Shown piece after piece: positions 5,061-5,156 of a stretch of DNA of 5,156 nucleotides. Origin of the DNA: an uncultured Coriobacteriaceae bacterium (lineage in GTDB: Bacteria > Actinomycetota > Coriobacteriia > Coriobacteriales > Eggerthellaceae); NCBI GenBank assembly GCA_902796815.1, contig CADBQL010000053.1, forward strand, positions 1-5,156, read 5' to 3'. Made by a program: the position numbers and the translations under genes. The stretch's first letter is position 1. Every line of letters begins with the position of its first letter. The notes below the pieces were generated by a model. The model ran no database searches, was not told the origin of the DNA, and was given only the letters and a program-made list of their open reading frames with translations.

Positions 5061-5089
5061 ATGAGTCGCGCCCCAGGGGCGAAACTCAC
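5061..5089 (+). repeat. Intergenic palindrome, copy 10
   Basis: ATGAGTCGCGCCCC, centre A (5075), GGGGCGAAACTCAC. The right end reads CTCACTCATT, as if ACTC had been duplicated. The stop codon of the gene entering from the right lies in this duplicated tail. Confidence 0.93.
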
Positions 5090-5156
5090 TCATTGCGATC
5101 GGTAGAAAAGCATGGTTACGAGTGCGAGCGCGTTAAACAGGGCGACGCACAGCAGC
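5090..5156 (-). CDS. C-terminal end of a membrane protein (partial)
   Basis: The minus strand is open from the right edge to a TGA at 5092-5090 and gives 21 residues, LLCVALFNALALVTMLFYRSQ. This is a typical final transmembrane helix with a short polar tail (Tyr-Arg-Ser-Gln). It could be a transporter or another multi-pass protein; the family cannot be told from this piece. The gene converges on the NUDIX gene across palindromes 8-10, and its stop codon lies in the tail of copy 10. Confidence 0.65.
   Translation of the reverse strand, partial: LLCVALFNALALVTMLFYRSQ

Larger units (their letters stand above)
4955..5089. repeat. Right arm of the 135-base inverted repeat around the NUDIX gene
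   Basis: Copies 8-10 with centres 56 and 49 bases apart, the mirror of 49 and 56 in the left arm. It fills the space between the convergent NUDIX gene and the partial gene to the right. See 4171-4305 for the match. Confidence 0.9.

Noticed and set aside
4171..5089. CRISPR array
   Set aside because: About 30-base repeats with 19-25 base spacers look superficially similar. But the repeats occur in both orientations and diverge, the spacers are shared between arrays, and no cas gene is present.

Overview
The window looks like bacterial chromosome of moderately high GC, with compact genes and short intergenic gaps. The gene content (a Corynebacterium-type meso-diaminopimelate dehydrogenase, a compact AmrS radical SAM enzyme and an AmrB-AmrA fusion) fits an anaerobic actinobacterium such as a member of Coriobacteriia/Eggerthellales. 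That placement is inference from protein resemblance only.

Layout, left to right. Positions 1-66 hold the possible end of a plus-strand gene, followed by a strong bidirectional terminator (172-211). Three minus-strand genes follow: amrS (222-1061), a fused amrB-amrA gene (1363-2796) and ddh (3004-3987). A plus-strand NUDIX hydrolase gene (4429-4947) is divergent from ddh. The last 67 bases encode the C-terminal membrane helix of a gene entering on the minus strand.

Together amrS and amrBA supply all three parts of the AmmeMemoRadiSam module (radical SAM enzyme, MEMO-like LigB-fold protein, AMMECR1 domain). Its reaction is unknown. ddh makes meso-diaminopimelate for lysine and peptidoglycan in one NADPH-dependent step. 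The NUDIX protein would hydrolyse a nucleoside-diphosphate-linked or related substrate that cannot be named from sequence.

The striking part is between the genes. Ten full copies and two half copies of a 29-31 base imperfect palindrome (arms ATGAGTC..GCCCC and GGGGC...ACTCAT) fill every intergenic gap from amrS rightwards, and none lies in a gene. They sit as a cluster of three plus a half (1167-1319), one plus a half (2891-2936), three (4171-4305) and three (4955-5089). The last two clusters, on either side of the NUDIX gene, are ungapped inverted copies of each other: 135 bases, 117 matching by hand count, including the spacers between palindromes. The family resembles REP/BIME elements in form: short, palindromic, with a conserved internal mismatch, intergenic and clustered. 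I do not recognise the sequence itself.
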